Positions 8,808 to 17,114 of a stretch of 64,000 bases of DNA are shown piece after piece. The notes beneath the pieces are model-generated. The model saw only the letters and a program-made list of their open reading frames with translations, was not told where the DNA came from and made no database searches. Origin of the DNA: Micromonospora sp. NBC_01699 (lineage in GTDB: Bacteria; Actinomycetota; Actinomycetes; Mycobacteriales; Micromonosporaceae); the NCBI RefSeq assembly GCF_036250065.1, contig NZ_CP109199.1, forward strand, positions 4,960,001-5,024,000, read 5' to 3'. How positions within the stretch are numbered: the stretch's first letter is position 1; each line of letters begins with the position of its first letter. The position numbers were made by a program, and so were the translations under genes.

Positions 8808-10192
8808 TTACGCCACTCCTCCGTCGTTGCCTTGCCCAGGGTGATCCGATGTGGTCGCTCGGCGCGCAGTAGGACGCGGTTGAGGGCGCGCTCGATCTCG
8901 GCCGCCTGACGCGGCCCGGGGTCGTCCACCGTGACGTCGAGGCGGTAGCGCAACTCGTTGTGGTCGTCGCGGTAGACGGTGGTGGCGGCGTGCCGGACAC
9001 CGGGCAGCTCGGCGGCGATCCGGCGCACCGAGGGCAGCCAGATCTTCTCCCCGGCGACGATGACCGAGTCGCCGGATCGTCCGCGGAAGAAGTGGTAGCC
9101 GTCGGCGTCGATGTCGAACCGGTCGCCGGTGGCGACGGAGCCCGTGACGGTCGGGGCGCCGCCGGGGACCCGTCGGCGCAGCACCGTGTCGGACTCGACG
9201 ACGAGCTCCGCACCGGGCCCTTCGCCCGGTGCGTCGCGCAGGTAGGTCCGCACCTCCGGCAGCGCGACGCCGACCGAGCCCCAGCGGTGCTCGGGCTCCC
9301 GGTGCGCGGCGAGCGTGGTGACCCGCGGGCCGGCCTCGGTGAGGCCGTAGGTGAGGTAGAGCTCCTGTTGCGGCCCGTTGGCCAGCAGCGAGCCGACCTG
9401 CGCCGGGTCGAGTGCGTCGCCGCCGACGGTGAGCACCCGCAGGGCGGGTGGCCCGGCCGGCGGGTCCACGGCCAGCCGGGCCGCCGCGCTGGGCGTCAGC
9501 GAGGACACCGTGACGTCGTGGGCGCGGATGATGTCGGTGAAGGACCGGGGGGTGAACGGCGGTCCGGAGACGACCAGCCGCGCCCCCCGCACGAACGCGG
9601 CCAACGCCTGCGCGACCAGGCCGTAGGAGTAGTACAGGGGCAGCGACACCAGGACCGTGTCGTCCGCGCGCTGGCCGATGGCGGTGGCGTGGCGGTCGGC
9701 GTTGCGCATCAGCGCGTCGACGCCGTGCAGGCAACCGCTGGTGATTCCGGAGGTGCCCGACGTCATCAGCACCACCTCGCCCGGCTGGTACCGCGGGTGC
9801 GGCCGGTCGGCCAGCAGCGCCGCCTCGCATCGGTCGCCGAGCGGGTGCACCTCCGTCGCCCCGTACCGCGCCGGGTCGATCCGGGGCGCGATCAGCGCCG
9901 CGCCACCCAGCTGCCGGCTGATCTCGTTGATCCGCGCCGCTCCCGCCGCCGGTGGTAGCAGTACCGGAACCGCCCCGGCGAGCAATACCCCGAAGAACGC
10001 GGCGAGCGCGACCCGGCCGTTCGGCATCGCGATCAGCACCAGGGAACCGGGCGGCAGGTCCAAGCCGGCGACCGCGTCGACGACGACCTCGGGCTCGTCG
10101 GACCTGCCGGGACCTGATTCTGCGTCCACGGACGCGGCCAGGAAGGCCAGCACCGCGGCACGGTCCGGGACGCCGGTGATGCTCGCGCTCAC
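8804..10192 (-). CDS. AMP-dependent acyl ligase
   Basis: About 462 residues from a GTG start that overlaps the upstream stop (GTGA). It belongs to the ANL superfamily: MTSGTSG phosphate loop, LTYGLTEAGP (A5) and a GDRFDIDADGYHFFRGR (A7/A8) region. The phosphate loop continues as ITSG, without the usual Pro-Lys. The final Lys region is short (LGKATTEEWRK). It resembles acyl- or aryl-AMP ligases rather than NRPS A domains and probably activates a carboxylic acid for a carrier protein. It is grouped with the FabF-like KS, half-KS and dehydratase, which suggests it primes or re-activates the chain made by that set. The substrate is unknown. Confidence 0.85.
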   Translation of the reverse strand: MSASITGVPDRAAVLAFLAASVDAESGPGRSDEPEVVVDAVAGLDLPPGSLVLIAMPNGRVALAAFFGVLLAGAVPVLLPPAAGAARINEISRQLGGAALIAPRIDPARYGATEVHPLGDRCEAALLADRPHPRYQPGEVVLMTSGTSGITSGCLHGVDALMRNADRHATAIGQRADDTVLVSLPLYYSYGLVAQALAAFVRGARLVVSGPPFTPRSFTDIIRAHDVTVSSLTPSAAARLAVDPPAGPPALRVLTVGGDALDPAQVGSLLANGPQQELYLTYGLTEAGPRVTTLAAHREPEHRWGSVGVALPEVRTYLRDAPGEGPGAELVVESDTVLRRRVPGGAPTVTGSVATGDRFDIDADGYHFFRGRSGDSVIVAGEKIWLPSVRRIAAELPGVRHAATTVYRDDHNELRYRLDVTVDDPGPRQAAEIERALNRVLLRAERPHRITLGKATTEEWRK

Positions 10193-10743
10193 CGCGGTCC
10201 TCCCGACGGATGCCGGCCCGGTGCGGCACCGACCACCACGCACCGCACCTCGTGGCCACGTAGCGAATCGTGGTCGTGCACGGCGACCACGACGTGGCTC
10301 GCCGCACCGGTTCGCAGCCAGTGCCGGGCCATCGTCCACGCTGCCGGGCACCCGTCCTCCGGGGCGCTGGTGATGACGAGGGTCGGCCCGCGGAAACCGT
10401 GCACCTGGCAGACGAGGCTGACCGGGCCACCGGCGCTGGCCCCGGCGAAGCGCAGCGGTGAGAGCCGTCCGCCGGGTACGGCACGGGCGATCGCCGACAT
10501 CGTGTCGATGGTGCTGTAGGTGCTGACCAGGACCATCGCGGTGGTCTCGGGGGCCGCCCGCACGGCGTCCGGGCATCCGGCCCACAGCTCGTCGACGGCT
10601 TCGAGAACCAACCACGATGCCGGGTCGGCGTACAGGGAGGGGATCTGTCGGTGTGGTGCGGCGTTCGGGGCGCGGCCGGCCCGGGCCGTGGCCAGCGGGA
10701 CCAGCCCGGCTCCGGCGAGCACCGCGATGTCCTCGACCGTCAT
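10189..10743 (-). CDS. Half-length ketosynthase-like protein lacking active Cys
   Basis: 184 residues, about half a ketosynthase. It resembles the N-terminal thiolase half around DTMSAIARAVPGG and FAGASAGGPVSLV. The position where a KS has its Cys reads VITSAPEDG, so there is no nucleophile. Small KS-like proteins of this kind occur beside FabF-type enzymes in type II polyketide, aryl-polyene and polyene systems, where they are thought to act as chain-length or partner subunits. ATG at 10743 overlaps the stop of the FabF-like gene, consistent with a 1:1 partnership. Confidence 0.75.
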   Translation of the reverse strand: MTVEDIAVLAGAGLVPLATARAGRAPNAAPHRQIPSLYADPASWLVLEAVDELWAGCPDAVRAAPETTAMVLVSTYSTIDTMSAIARAVPGGRLSPLRFAGASAGGPVSLVCQVHGFRGPTLVITSAPEDGCPAAWTMARHWLRTGAASHVVVAVHDHDSLRGHEVRCVVVGAAPGRHPSGGPR

Positions 10744-11891
10744 GCGGGGGCCTCCAGCGCGAGGCACGTGGTGAACCCGCCGAACCCGATGGTGACGCTG
10801 AGTCCGACGTCGCCGGTGAACGGCAGTGGCACGCCACCGCTCGGCAGGGGCAGTGGGAAACCAGCCATCACCGTACGTAGCCCGGGCACCGGCGGCACCC
10901 TGCCGTCACCCAGGGCCAGCAACACCGCTACGGCCTCCAGCGCTCCGGTGGCCCCCAGCGTGTGCCCGAAGGCGCCCTTGGTCGCGAACACGACGGGCGC
11001 CACTGCGCCCGCTGCCTCTCCGTTCGCGAAGGCGGTTGCGAAGGCACGGCTCTCGGCGTCGTCGTTGACGGGGGTGCCGGAGCCGTGCGCGTTGAGCACC
11101 CCGACCTCGACGGTGCCGCGACCGGCCGCGGCCAGGGCGGCGTGCACCGCCCGCACGACGGTGTCACCGCTCGGGTCGGGAGCGGTCGGGCCGGTGGCGT
11201 CGTTCGCCGAGCCGACGCCGGCCAGCCGACCCCGCTGGCGGGCCCCGCGTGCCCGCGCCGAACTGCCTTCCTCAAGTACGAGGAACGCCGCGCCCTCGCC
11301 GAGGATCGTGCCGTCGTGGCTCGCGTCGAAGGCCCGCAGCGCGGTGGGCGACATGGTGCCGAGTGCCGAGTGCCCGAGCCGTTTGGCCGGGGTCAGCACG
11401 TCGACTCCGCCGACGAGGCAGATCTCCTCCTCGCCCGCGCCGATCAGCGCGGCCCCGACCGAGATGGCGTCCGAGCCCGCCGAGCAGGCGGTGCTGACCA
11501 CCAGCGGCCGGCGGGCCAGGCCCAGTTCCGTCGCGAGCGCGTCGCCCCACACGTTCAGCCCGTCGGGCGGAACGTCCAGGTGCGACCCATAGCTCGTGCC
11601 CACCACCAGGCGTAGCCGCGGGTCCGTGATATCGAGCCCCGCGTCCGACACCGCGGCCCGTACGGTCCGCGAGCCGGCCTCAAGTTGGCGCCGTACCGGA
11701 TCGAGGTCCACCGGCAAGTCCGGCAGGACCGCCGCCCGGTCATTGCGCAGCGGGTGGGCGCTCGGCACCGGTGTCATCCCGGTCGCCCCCGACAGCAACG
11801 CCTGCCACACGTCGTCCAGATCCGAGCCCAGCGCCGTGGACCAGGCCATCCCGGTGATCAGCACGTCGCTGTCGCCGCGCGGGCCGCTCAC
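10740..11891 (-). CDS. FabF-type beta-ketoacyl-ACP synthase
   Basis: About 383 residues with the full KAS II triad: Cys in STACSAG (~136), His in NAHGSGTPVND, and Lys/His in TKGAFGHTLGATG. The start is taken as GTG 11891, which overlaps the dehydratase stop (GTGA); GTG 11897 is possible. It should perform decarboxylative Claisen condensation on an ACP-bound chain. Together with the half-KS next door, the FabZ-like dehydratase, the hot-dog thioesterase and the free ACP, it forms a type II acyl-chain builder inside the NRPS/PKS operon. Confidence 0.92.
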   Translation of the reverse strand: MSGPRGDSDVLITGMAWSTALGSDLDDVWQALLSGATGMTPVPSAHPLRNDRAAVLPDLPVDLDPVRRQLEAGSRTVRAAVSDAGLDITDPRLRLVVGTSYGSHLDVPPDGLNVWGDALATELGLARRPLVVSTACSAGSDAISVGAALIGAGEEEICLVGGVDVLTPAKRLGHSALGTMSPTALRAFDASHDGTILGEGAAFLVLEEGSSARARGARQRGRLAGVGSANDATGPTAPDPSGDTVVRAVHAALAAAGRGTVEVGVLNAHGSGTPVNDDAESRAFATAFANGEAAGAVAPVVFATKGAFGHTLGATGALEAVAVLLALGDGRVPPVPGLRTVMAGFPLPLPSGGVPLPFTGDVGLSVTIGFGGFTTCLALEAPA

Positions 11892-12385
11892 CACCACTGG
11901 TGCCCCATGTCGGCGACGTTCCGCCGGACGAGGTTGGCACGGAACGCGGCAACCGTCGTCGAGTCCACGACGGCCCGGCCGGAGAAGAAGAACGTGTTGT
12001 TCAGCTGGCGGTCGACGGAGACGGTGATCGTCACCGTGTCACCGGGGGCGACGATCCGGAAGAACCGGGAGTTCATCGCTCCGACGAGGGTCAGCTCGTC
12101 GTCGGCGAGGCGCGAGGTGCTGACCTGGAGCAGGATGATCCCGGATTGCGCGAAGGCCTGGCTCAGGTGGCTGGCCGGGTAGATCGCGCGGTCCGGAAAG
12201 TGCCCGGCGATCGCGTCTGTCTGCGCCGACACCGAGAGCCTGCTGACCAGCCGCACGCCCGGTTCGAAGTCGAGTACGCGATCGAGGTAGAGCATCGGGT
12301 GCCGGTGGCGTAGCCAGGTCTTGATCTCGGCGAAACCCATCGTGCGGCCGGGGTCGGCCACGGCTTCTGGTTCAACGGAGGGCAT
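11888..12385 (-). CDS. FabZ-like hot-dog dehydratase, active-site Glu replaced
   Basis: 165 residues with a 3-hydroxyacyl-ACP dehydratase fold: the HRHPMLYLDRV strand with its His, then GHFPDRAIYP. In FabZ the next helix carries the second catalytic residue (Glu in LxEAMAQ); here the aligned stretch is HLSQAFAQ, with Gln at that place. Activity may be weak or changed. ATG at 12385 is preferred over an upstream in-frame start because GGAGACC precedes it; it overlaps the thioesterase gene by 14 nt. It likely works on the chain made by the FabF-like enzyme next to it. Confidence 0.85.
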   Translation of the reverse strand: MPSVEPEAVADPGRTMGFAEIKTWLRHRHPMLYLDRVLDFEPGVRLVSRLSVSAQTDAIAGHFPDRAIYPASHLSQAFAQSGIILLQVSTSRLADDELTLVGAMNSRFFRIVAPGDTVTITVSVDRQLNNTFFFSGRAVVDSTTVAAFRANLVRRNVADMGHQWW

Positions 12386-12797
12386 CGGAGCAGGTCTCCT
12401 CAAGAACGGCGTGCAGGGCGGGGAACAGCGCGCACGGCGCGCCGGTCGTGCGGTCGGTGAGTGCGACGACGAGGGAGCCGGTGGCGAGTTCGACGCCGTC
12501 CGCGATCCGCCGGATCGTCGTGTCGATCCGGGCGCGCGCGGCGCCGAGGTGCCCGACGACGGGTTCGAGGCTGAGCTCGTCGGGATAGCGAGCGGGCGAA
12601 CGGTATTTCGTCGTCGCCTCCGTGACGACGAGGTCGAACCCGGCAGCGGCGAGGACGTCGAGGCCGACGCCGAGCCGTTCGAGGTTCTGGAGCAGCGCTG
12701 TCTCCTGCAATGCCGGATACCGGGCGAAGTGCACGACGCCGGACGCGTCGGTGTCGGCGTGCTCGACGCGGCGGCGGACCGGCAGCAGCCGCGTCAC
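12372..12797 (-). CDS. Hot-dog acyl thioesterase (YbgC/4HBT type)
   Basis: 141 residues of the 4-hydroxybenzoyl-CoA thioesterase family, recognised by the N-terminal signature with catalytic Asp, HADTDASGVVHFARYPAL. GTG at 12797 overlaps the aminotransferase stop (GTGA). It could release a free acid from the ACP for re-activation by the AMP ligase, or edit stalled carriers. The sequence does not decide which. Confidence 0.87.
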   Translation of the reverse strand: MTRLLPVRRRVEHADTDASGVVHFARYPALQETALLQNLERLGVGLDVLAAAGFDLVVTEATTKYRSPARYPDELSLEPVVGHLGAARARIDTTIRRIADGVELATGSLVVALTDRTTGAPCALFPALHAVLEETCSDALR

Positions 12798-14185
12798 GCC
12801 GCGGCCTCCCTTACGGCACGCGACCCGGCCGCCAGCCGGGTGGCGATCGACTCGATGTCGTCCGCGGTCGCCACGAGTGGCGGTGCCACCCGCATCGTCG
12901 CGTTCAGGTATCGCAGGCCGTGGGAACGGCGTCCGGCCCCGGACATGAACTCCACGTACACGCCGTTGCGGATCATGGCGGTACGCAGGTCACCGAGACG
13001 GGCGGCGGCGTGGTCGGTGAGCTCGATCCCGTGGATCAGACCCACGCCGCGGGCCTCGCGGTACAGGTCGGGGAACTCGGCCACCACCCGGTCACGCAGC
13101 AGCCGGCCCAGCTGGGCGCCGACCACCGCGGATCGCTCCAGCAGCCCTTCGGCGACTATGTGATCGAGCCCGGCCCGGATCACCGCGCAGGTGAGGGGTC
13201 GCAGGTCGGACGTGGCCACGGCGCCGGTCGGGCGAATTCCGAGTTCGCGGCGCGCGATGACCATCGACGTGGACAGCGCGCCCATGCCGAGGCTCTTGCC
13301 GATCACGGTGACATCGGTGGGGATCGGGCCCGCGTCGTCGGTCATCGCGAAGAACCGGCCGGTCTTGGCGAAGGTCAGGACCTCGTCGGCCACCAGCAGC
13401 GCGCCGCTGCGCTCAGCCAGCGTGGCCAGCTCGCGCAGGTAGCCCTGCTCGGGCACCAGAATCCCGGCGTCGCCCTGGATCGGTTCGACCACGACCGCCA
13501 GGACCCGGTCCCCGTTGCGTTCGAACCACCTCCGGGCCGCGTCGAGGTCGCCGAACGGGAGGTGGTCGGTGCGGAAACCGAACCGCTCCGGGGCGATCGT
13601 CGGCAGGCCGATCCGGTAGTGGCGGCGGTTGAGCAGCGGGAGCAGCCCCCCGGACCAGCCGTGCCACGCCCCCTCGAACCCGAGCACGATGTCGCGCTGC
13701 TCGGCCCCGGGCACGGCCCGTAACCGGCGGCGGTCGAAGCGCGACTCCAGGACGAGGCGCAGCGCGAGTTCCACGCCCTCGGAGCCGGAGTTGCGCCCGC
13801 TGACCCGGTAGTCCACCGCCGGGAACCGGTCGGCGAACAGCCCGCCGGGGGCGAACAGCCGTTCCAGGAGCAGGGAGCGCTCCGCCGAGGCGACCTCGTC
13901 GGTCACGTAGCCTGCGTTCCGGACGGCGGCCGCCATGGCCGCGGCGATTACCTCCGACCCCGCGCCCAGGCAGGCGGACCCGTAGCCGCCGCTGGCGTCC
14001 AGCACGTCGAAGGAGCGCCCCGCCGCGCCGCCGGTCAGCTCGACGAAGTGCTGGACGATCCCGCTCGCTCCGGTGCACCCGAACGGCAGCGGCTCGGCTC
14101 CGTAGTGGTCGAACTGGACGTCGCGGTCGAACCAGGGCCGGGTCGATGCGTGCCCGGGCAACCCGATCACGTCGGCGGCTGTCAT
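12794..14185 (-). CDS. Class III PLP aminotransferase (glutamate-1-semialdehyde aminomutase-like)
   Basis: 463 residues. Fold-type I class III signatures: SGRNSGSEGVELALRL substrate/PLP loop, EGAWHGWSGG, the aspartate motif LLVADEVLTF, and the Schiff-base Lys in VIGKSLGMG. ATG at 14185 has AAAGGAAA about 7 nt upstream; a longer in-frame extension is ignored. In PKS/NRPS clusters such enzymes put an amino group on a carrier-bound keto or aldehyde chain. Lying directly after the free ACP gene, it probably aminates the acyl chain of this pathway. A free small-molecule substrate is also possible. Confidence 0.9.
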   Translation of the reverse strand: MTAADVIGLPGHASTRPWFDRDVQFDHYGAEPLPFGCTGASGIVQHFVELTGGAAGRSFDVLDASGGYGSACLGAGSEVIAAAMAAAVRNAGYVTDEVASAERSLLLERLFAPGGLFADRFPAVDYRVSGRNSGSEGVELALRLVLESRFDRRRLRAVPGAEQRDIVLGFEGAWHGWSGGLLPLLNRRHYRIGLPTIAPERFGFRTDHLPFGDLDAARRWFERNGDRVLAVVVEPIQGDAGILVPEQGYLRELATLAERSGALLVADEVLTFAKTGRFFAMTDDAGPIPTDVTVIGKSLGMGALSTSMVIARRELGIRPTGAVATSDLRPLTCAVIRAGLDHIVAEGLLERSAVVGAQLGRLLRDRVVAEFPDLYREARGVGLIHGIELTDHAAARLGDLRTAMIRNGVYVEFMSGAGRRSHGLRYLNATMRVAPPLVATADDIESIATRLAAGSRAVREAAA

Positions 14186-14237
14186 GAGTGTTTCCTTTCG
14201 GCGGTGCTGTGCAGAGGGGCCGTAGACGTACGGGTGT

Positions 14238-14507
14238 TCAGTCGCCGGCGGCCGGGGACCTGGCCTGGAGGCTGCGGACGAGTTCGGCGACGGTACGGAT
14301 GCTGGTGAAGTTCTCCGGGGTGGCCTCGGCATCGGTGATGGTGATGCCGAACGTGTTCTCGCACTGAACCCGCAACTCGACGAAGCCGAGGGAGTCCAGC
14401 CCGAAGTCGGTACGCAGCCGGTCGTCAGGGGTCATCCGGTCGGCCGGAATCTCGACGAACAGGTCAGTGACCAGCATGGATTGGATGGTTCGCTCGATGT
14501 CGTTCAC
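14238..14507 (-). CDS. Free acyl carrier protein
   Basis: 89 residues. The phosphopantetheine Ser lies in FGLDSLGFVEL, a type II fatty-acid/polyketide ACP motif, unlike the GGHS of the NRPS carriers nearby. The GTG start overlaps the stop of the KS/dead-AT gene (GTGA); that KS protein has no carrier of its own, so this ACP is its natural partner. A 52-nt gap separates it from the aminotransferase. Confidence 0.92.
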   Translation of the reverse strand: MNDIERTIQSMLVTDLFVEIPADRMTPDDRLRTDFGLDSLGFVELRVQCENTFGITITDAEATPENFTSIRTVAELVRSLQARSPAAGD

Positions 14508-16759
14508 GGAAGTCGTTCTCCTAGGTCGGGGGAAATCGAGTGGGCCACCAGGTAGGGGCGTCGCTCGAACGGATAGGTGGGCAGGTGCAGGCGGCGCCGT
14601 CGTTCGCCGGTGTGCAGGGCCGCGAAGTCGACGGTCACCCCGACCGTCCAGAGCCGGCCGATCGCGGCGAGCGCCGACCGTAGGCCGGTCGGTGACCGCC
14701 CGGGCTCGTCCAGCACGTCGACGGACACCGACTCGACGCCGCCGGCGGCGGGCGCTGCCGGCCGCCCCGCTCCGATGTGCACGACGAACTGCCCCGGTGT
14801 GCCGTCCAGCGCTGCCGGAACGTCGCAGAGCAGTGGCCCCCCGGCGGCCGCGGCCGCGCCGGCCTCGGCTTCGGTCCCGGCGACGATCAGGCGGCCGGTG
14901 TCGGCGGGGTTCAGCTGCCCGGCGACGGCCGCCGCGCAGCGGGCGCCGAGCCCCTGCCCGGCCACGGCGTCGGGACGCAGACCCCAGGACATCAGCAGCC
15001 TCGCCGTCGCGTACTGCACGGCGAGGTGCGCTGCGGGCGTGCTCTCCGTACCCGCGAGCAGCGCTTGGCGGAGGTCGTGGCCGAGAAGCGGGTGTACGGC
15101 TTCGGTGATCTCGTCCAGGTGGGCGCGGAACACTTCCTCCGCGCGCTGGATCGCAGCGACGGAGCCGGTGCGGTCACCGCCGGGCTCGGCGAAGAGGAAC
15201 ACGATGCGCGGTCGCCGTGCAGGGCCGGGACCGTGCCCGCCCGTCGGGCTCCCGCGCAGGGCCGCGACAGCCCCGGGTACGTCCGCCGCGACCACGAAGT
15301 GGCGTTCGGGATGCATCGACCGGCCCGTTTGCAGGGTCCAGGCGACGTCGGCGAGATCGGCGTCCGGATGCTGTTCGAGGTGGTCGGCCAGCCTGCGGGC
15401 GGCGTCCTGGAGCGCGGACCCGGTCCGAGCCGAGAGGATCAGCAGGTGGTCCGGTCGTCCCGGGGTCGTCGGGAGCGGGGCCGGCGGCTCGGCGACCACA
15501 GCGTGGGCGTTGGTACCGCCGACCGCGATCACGTTCGTGGCGCCGATCCGGGCCCGCCCTCCGGACTCCCAAGGGACCGTCCGGTCGTTGACGACGAACG
15601 GGGAGGACGCGAAGTCGATCGCCGGGTTCGGCTCGCTGAAGTTCAGGCTGGCGGGGAGCACACCGTGCTCCACGCAGAGCACTGTTTTGATCAATCCAAC
15701 TATGCCGGCGGCCGCGTCGGCGTGGCCGACGTTGGCCTTGACCGATCCGATCCGGCAGTATCCCGTCTGGTCCGTGCTCTGGCGGAACGCCCTGGTCAAC
15801 CCGGCGACCTCGACCGGATCACCGAGCGCGGTGCCGGTGCCGTGCGCCTCGACGTAGCCGATCTCGTCGGCGTCGACACCGGCCACCAACTGAGCGGTAC
15901 GGGCGGCTCCGGCCGGCCCGGCCACGCTCGGTACGTGGAAACCCATCTTGCGCCGGCCGTCGTTGTTCACCGCGGTACCGCGGATGACCGCGTGCACATG
16001 GTCACCGTCGCTCAGCGCCTCGGCGAGCGGACGGAGCACCACCAGGCCCACCGCGCTCGCCCGCACGGTGCCGCGGCCCTGCGCGTCGAACGGACGACAG
16101 CGCCCGTCGTCGGCGAAGATGTCGTCCGGGTCGTGATGCAGCGTCGGGATAGCGGCCAGCACCGAGGCGCCGCCGGCGATCGCCATCTCGCAGTCACCCG
16201 CGAGCAGTGAGCCGATGGCGACGTGCACCGCCACCAAGGACGAGGAACAGGCTGACTGGACCGCCATGGCGGGCCCGGTCAGGCCCAGTTTGTAGGCGAT
16301 CCGGGTGGCGAGGAAGTCCAGGTCGTTCCCCTGCTGGACTCGGGAGTCCGGCAGCGGGACGCCCCGAGCCCGTCCCCATGCCCGGACCAGGGCGCCGTGG
16401 TCGGTGATGGACCCCCCGACGAACACGCCGGTCGACCGGCGTTCCGGGCCGCCGTGCCCGGCCCGATCGAGAGACTCGTGTGCGCACTCCAGCAGCAGCC
16501 GGTGCTGCGGATCCATGATCAGGGCGTCTTCGGGCGAGTAGTCGAAGTAGTCGGCGTCGAAGAGCTCCGGATCGGTCAGCAGACCGTAGGCCGGCACGTG
16601 CCCGTCCGCCGCCGGCAGTTGGTCGGACAGCACCGACACCGATTCCCGGCCGTTGCAGAGGTTGTCCCAGAAGGTCTCGACGTCCGAAGCTCCCGGGAAA
16701 CGACCCGCCATGGCCGTGACGGCGACGAATCCGCCGTCGTCAACGTCCTCAGTACTCAT
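14504..16759 (-). CDS. PKS: KS with degenerate AT, no ACP
   Basis: 751 residues from ATG 16759 (GGAG about 12 nt upstream); an in-frame extension to 16906 is less likely. The ketosynthase (~10-430) has Cys in VQSACSSSL (~170), EAHGTGT and KANVGHADAAAG. The AT region (~530-700) is a remnant: the first motif reads FLFAEPGG, and the nucleophile elbow reads GQGLGA instead of GHSxGE (~601), with no HAFHS-type motif later. The post-AT linker LPTYPFERRPY ends the protein. It is the first gene of the minus operon and is coupled to a discrete ACP, so extension units must come from another malonyltransferase. Confidence 0.93.
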   Translation of the reverse strand: MSTEDVDDGGFVAVTAMAGRFPGASDVETFWDNLCNGRESVSVLSDQLPAADGHVPAYGLLTDPELFDADYFDYSPEDALIMDPQHRLLLECAHESLDRAGHGGPERRSTGVFVGGSITDHGALVRAWGRARGVPLPDSRVQQGNDLDFLATRIAYKLGLTGPAMAVQSACSSSLVAVHVAIGSLLAGDCEMAIAGGASVLAAIPTLHHDPDDIFADDGRCRPFDAQGRGTVRASAVGLVVLRPLAEALSDGDHVHAVIRGTAVNNDGRRKMGFHVPSVAGPAGAARTAQLVAGVDADEIGYVEAHGTGTALGDPVEVAGLTRAFRQSTDQTGYCRIGSVKANVGHADAAAGIVGLIKTVLCVEHGVLPASLNFSEPNPAIDFASSPFVVNDRTVPWESGGRARIGATNVIAVGGTNAHAVVAEPPAPLPTTPGRPDHLLILSARTGSALQDAARRLADHLEQHPDADLADVAWTLQTGRSMHPERHFVVAADVPGAVAALRGSPTGGHGPGPARRPRIVFLFAEPGGDRTGSVAAIQRAEEVFRAHLDEITEAVHPLLGHDLRQALLAGTESTPAAHLAVQYATARLLMSWGLRPDAVAGQGLGARCAAAVAGQLNPADTGRLIVAGTEAEAGAAAAAGGPLLCDVPAALDGTPGQFVVHIGAGRPAAPAAGGVESVSVDVLDEPGRSPTGLRSALAAIGRLWTVGVTVDFAALHTGERRRRLHLPTYPFERRPYLVAHSISPDLGERLP

Positions 16760-17114
16760 ATCTCGGTCTCCGGGCGGTATCGATCGGGACGCCGACGCGA
16801 CGGAAGTGACGTCGAATAGGCAATCACCCGCGAAAATGTCTGGCGCGGTGCCGGTTGGAGCGTAACCATCCGTCCGCGCGTTCACAGGAGAAAGACGGGT
16901 TAACATCAGGCAGACATTTCGTGATGTCGATGAGCTGCGCCGTACACATTGGTCGTCGACTTATTCGGCGATACCGCTTGACAAGACGGGCATCCACTGG
17001 GTCTAGTGAGAATGGATCGCTCACCCGGTCGCCATTTGGTCACAATGTGTAGTCGGACAGCCCGGACCGGCAATCTGTTTCGAATTCCCGTATCACCCAC
17101 CACAAAGGAAGAGC
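16760..17114. other. Divergent intergenic region
   Basis: 355 bases between the minus-strand biosynthetic operon and the plus-strand MFS gene. It must carry promoters for both directions. One plausible plus-strand promoter is listed separately. I see no convincing operator repeat. Confidence 0.6.
16978..17007 (+). promoter_or_regulatory. Candidate promoter for the MFS exporter
   Basis: TTGACA, an 18-nt spacer, then TCTAGT (4 of 6 to TATAAT), about 108 nt upstream of the exporter ATG. This is pattern matching only. Confidence 0.4.
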
